Below, piece after piece: positions 4,989 through 6,129 of a DNA stretch of 6,129 bases (its first letter is position 1; every line of letters begins with the position of its first letter). Both the position numbers and the translations under genes were made by a program. The notes beneath the pieces are model-generated. The model made no database searches and was not told the origin of the DNA. It saw nothing but the letters and a program-made list of their open reading frames with translations. This DNA comes from DMER64 sp041654355 (GTDB taxonomy: Bacteria; Bacteroidota; Bacteroidia; Bacteroidales; UBA932). The DNA is taken from assembly GCA_041654355.1 (NCBI GenBank), contig JBAZDQ010000078.1, positions 1 through 6,129 on the forward strand, written 5' to 3'.

Positions 4989-5984
4989 ATGGAAACAGTC
5001 TATGAATTTAGTATCGACAACCGCATGCGTGCGGTTCTCAGTGTAAAGTATCCGGAAAAACAGGTCACAAAGAGCGGGAGAGTGGAACACATCCCGGTGC
5101 GGGTTACCATTCCCGACGAATGTGTTCTTCAAACTCCGGCAATCAGATTGGATGAGACCGGGAAACTATTATTCGGTTCTGATAATGTTTACAGACCGGT
5201 GCTGGACGATGTGGGCCGACCGAAGATCGACACCGGTATGTATCCCGATGGGTCAGTGCACAGATATTCATGTGAGGTGGAGACGAAGACTGTAAGTATC
5301 GAAAGTATGGTCTCCGATCAGATCGATGAACTCATCATCACCGGTCAGTTAGTCGAACCCATCGATCTGACGCCGGTGTTTGCTCAGATCCTCGCATGGG
5401 AGACAATCATCAACGATGCACAGTCGCTGGTTGATGCCGCAGAGGAACAGCGTGCTGCATTATATGCCGAGCAAGAACGGCAGAAAAAGATTGAATCTGA
5501 GATTCTGGTAGAACAGCGTCGACAAGAAGAGGCTGAACAAAAAGCCGTTCAACAGAAGAAAGCAACCGTAGATGCAGAACGTGCAGCGCGTCGGAAGGCG
5601 TGGATCAAAGCATTCGGGTCGGATATGGCAAAAGCGTCGGTCGAGCGTGGGTATGAATGCCGCTCCCGGTTCTTGAAAGAGTGGGCGAACGTTACCCTCG
5701 GAGATGGATATATCCTTGATTTCAAGGGGGAGGCTGATACACAGATCCGGAACTGCCCATCCGACCGAGCGATCGCCGAAATCCTTCGGCTGGAATCATT
5801 GAATGTATATGACCCGATCAACGATGTGCCGGTCAACATCTCCCAGACGGTTGTCTGGCTCCCGAATGGGGGTGCGGAAATAAATGACCGTTGGGATGAG
5901 AGAGATCCATGTGAGGCGGTTGAAGTCATTCTCCATGACCCGTACTTCGATCGGAACTATTATTTCTACAAAAAATTTTGGTGA
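4989..5984 (+). CDS. Coiled-coil paralog B of a tandem pair
   Basis: A 331-residue paralog of the protein at 3902-4843. Same order: N-terminal domain (about 1-145, RMRAVLSVK, IPDECVLQ, DLTPVFAQ), a longer coiled coil (about 148-199, with AEQERQKKIESEILVEQRR and further Q/E/K/R-rich sequence), then RRKAWIKAFGSDM (about 200), RGYECRSRFLKEW, LDFKG, CPSD, AEILRLE, VVWLP and PYFDRNYYFY with an extra KKFW end. Most of the length difference from paralog A is in the coil, with smaller insertions near the C-terminus. Many synonymous differences in the conserved motifs show that both proteins have been kept by selection for a long time. The ribosome-binding site GGTGA at 4976-4980 lies 8 bases before ATG 4989. 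Function unknown; a hetero-oligomer with paralog A is plausible. Confidence 0.85.
   Translation: METVYEFSIDNRMRAVLSVKYPEKQVTKSGRVEHIPVRVTIPDECVLQTPAIRLDETGKLLFGSDNVYRPVLDDVGRPKIDTGMYPDGSVHRYSCEVETKTVSIESMVSDQIDELIITGQLVEPIDLTPVFAQILAWETIINDAQSLVDAAEEQRAALYAEQERQKKIESEILVEQRRQEEAEQKAVQQKKATVDAERAARRKAWIKAFGSDMAKASVERGYECRSRFLKEWANVTLGDGYILDFKGEADTQIRNCPSDRAIAEILRLESLNVYDPINDVPVNISQTVVWLPNGGAEINDRWDERDPCEAVEVILHDPYFDRNYYFYKKFW
5020..5048 (+). repeat. 29-nt perfect repeat inside the 5' coding region, copy 2
   Basis: Identical to 3933-3961 in paralog A, with the inverted repeat CCGCA-TGCG-TGCGG at 5021-5034. It encodes RMRAVLSVK with the same codons in both genes. Confidence 0.8.
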
Positions 5985-5999
5985 GAGGAGAGGAAAACC

Positions 6000-6129
6000 A
6001 TGCATGATGAACCGATGTTAATCCCCCGTTATGAAGCCTACTACGAGACGGAAATTGCTTACCACGAAGACGCCCTCGACCGCTACGGCAACTGGTTGGC
6101 CGGGAGCGTCCGCCTGTTCAACCCACAGG
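6000..6129 (+). CDS. 5' end of an unknown protein (partial)
   Basis: The first 43 codons of a gene that runs off the window. A purine-rich GAGGAGAGG (5984-5992) gives a good ribosome-binding site, 7 bases before ATG 6000, and the gap after paralog B is only 15 bp, so it is probably in the same transcript. The visible part begins MHDEPMLIPRYEAYYETEI and continues with a Trp/Tyr-containing amphipathic stretch (DALDRYGNWLAGSVRLF). Codons such as GCC, CGC and GGC are more frequent here than in the genes upstream. No family recognised from this fragment. Confidence 0.7.
   Translation, partial: MHDEPMLIPRYEAYYETEIAYHEDALDRYGNWLAGSVRLFNPQ

Larger units (their letters stand above)
4851..4994 (+). 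repeat. Leader repeat, copy 2 (vestige plus spacer plus paralog B start)
   Basis: Ungapped match to 3764-3907 with 13 differences in the 138 bases before the start codon and perfect identity across 4945-4994. Because the upstream zinc-ribbon gene is only a vestige here, the whole 145-bp gap between the paralogs (4844-4988) is apparently non-coding, yet it has been kept. A 50-codon reading frame (4853-5005) runs through it, but the differences between the two copies are mostly amino-acid changing, which argues against a protein. Confidence 0.9.

Noticed and set aside
5985..5999. Possible terminator after paralog B
   Set aside because: Only 15 bp separate the stop from the next start, filled by the ribosome-binding site; there is no T-rich run or hairpin.
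1..6129. CRISPR array, tRNA, IS element or replication origin
   Set aside because: No short regularly spaced repeats, tRNA-like folds, transposase motifs or iteron clusters were seen on either strand.

Overview
This window looks like a stretch of an archaeal mobile element (virus, plasmid or integrated element), probably from a methanogen-type euryarchaeon. Three things point to archaea. Most genes have a GGTGA/GGTGAT ribosome-binding site, the complement of the archaeal 16S 3' end. One gene (1544-1816) encodes a recognisable stand-alone MJ1316/DUF504 domain, an archaeal family. All genes are small, on the + strand, and packed with stop/RBS or stop/start overlaps. The mobile-element reading is inference. 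It rests on small orphan genes and on three genes (1-165, 162-572, 585-1067) that resemble uncharacterised families I know from bacterial phages and plasmids. No replication, capsid, integrase, transposase, tRNA, rRNA or CRISPR sequence is visible.

Layout: 1-165 is the 3' end of a GHDFW-motif protein. 162-572 is a DUF6876-like protein. 585-1067 is a HW..GW-motif protein that probably starts at TTG. 1080-1529 is an acidic helical protein. 1544-1816 is the MJ1316 RNA-end-binding domain. 1820-2038 is a 72-aa protein. 2060-2698 is a protein with CxxC pairs at both ends. 2717-3079 is an unknown protein. 3076-3375 has a C2H2 zinc finger. 3380-3808 ends in a C-terminal zinc ribbon. These ten genes read as one operon with gaps of at most about 20 bp.

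From 3764 to 5984 there is an old tandem duplication with a period of 1087 bp. Each unit holds the last 45 bp of the zinc-ribbon gene, a spacer, and one copy of a coiled-coil protein (313 and 331 aa, about half identical by hand alignment). The second unit keeps a start-less vestige of the zinc-ribbon gene tail. The 138 bp before the two start codons are about 91% identical without gaps, including a 50-nt perfect block over the ribosome-binding site. The coding parts have diverged far more and have many synonymous changes. The perfect block can fold into a hairpin that covers the Shine-Dalgarno sequence of both paralogs. This is the most interesting signal here: a duplicated gene pair sharing a preserved leader that may control translation. 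The window ends inside another small gene (6000 onward).

No gene has a function that can be stated from sequence with certainty. The general picture is accessory functions: nucleic-acid-binding zinc proteins, an RNA-end-binding domain, and a diverged pair of coiled-coil proteins.
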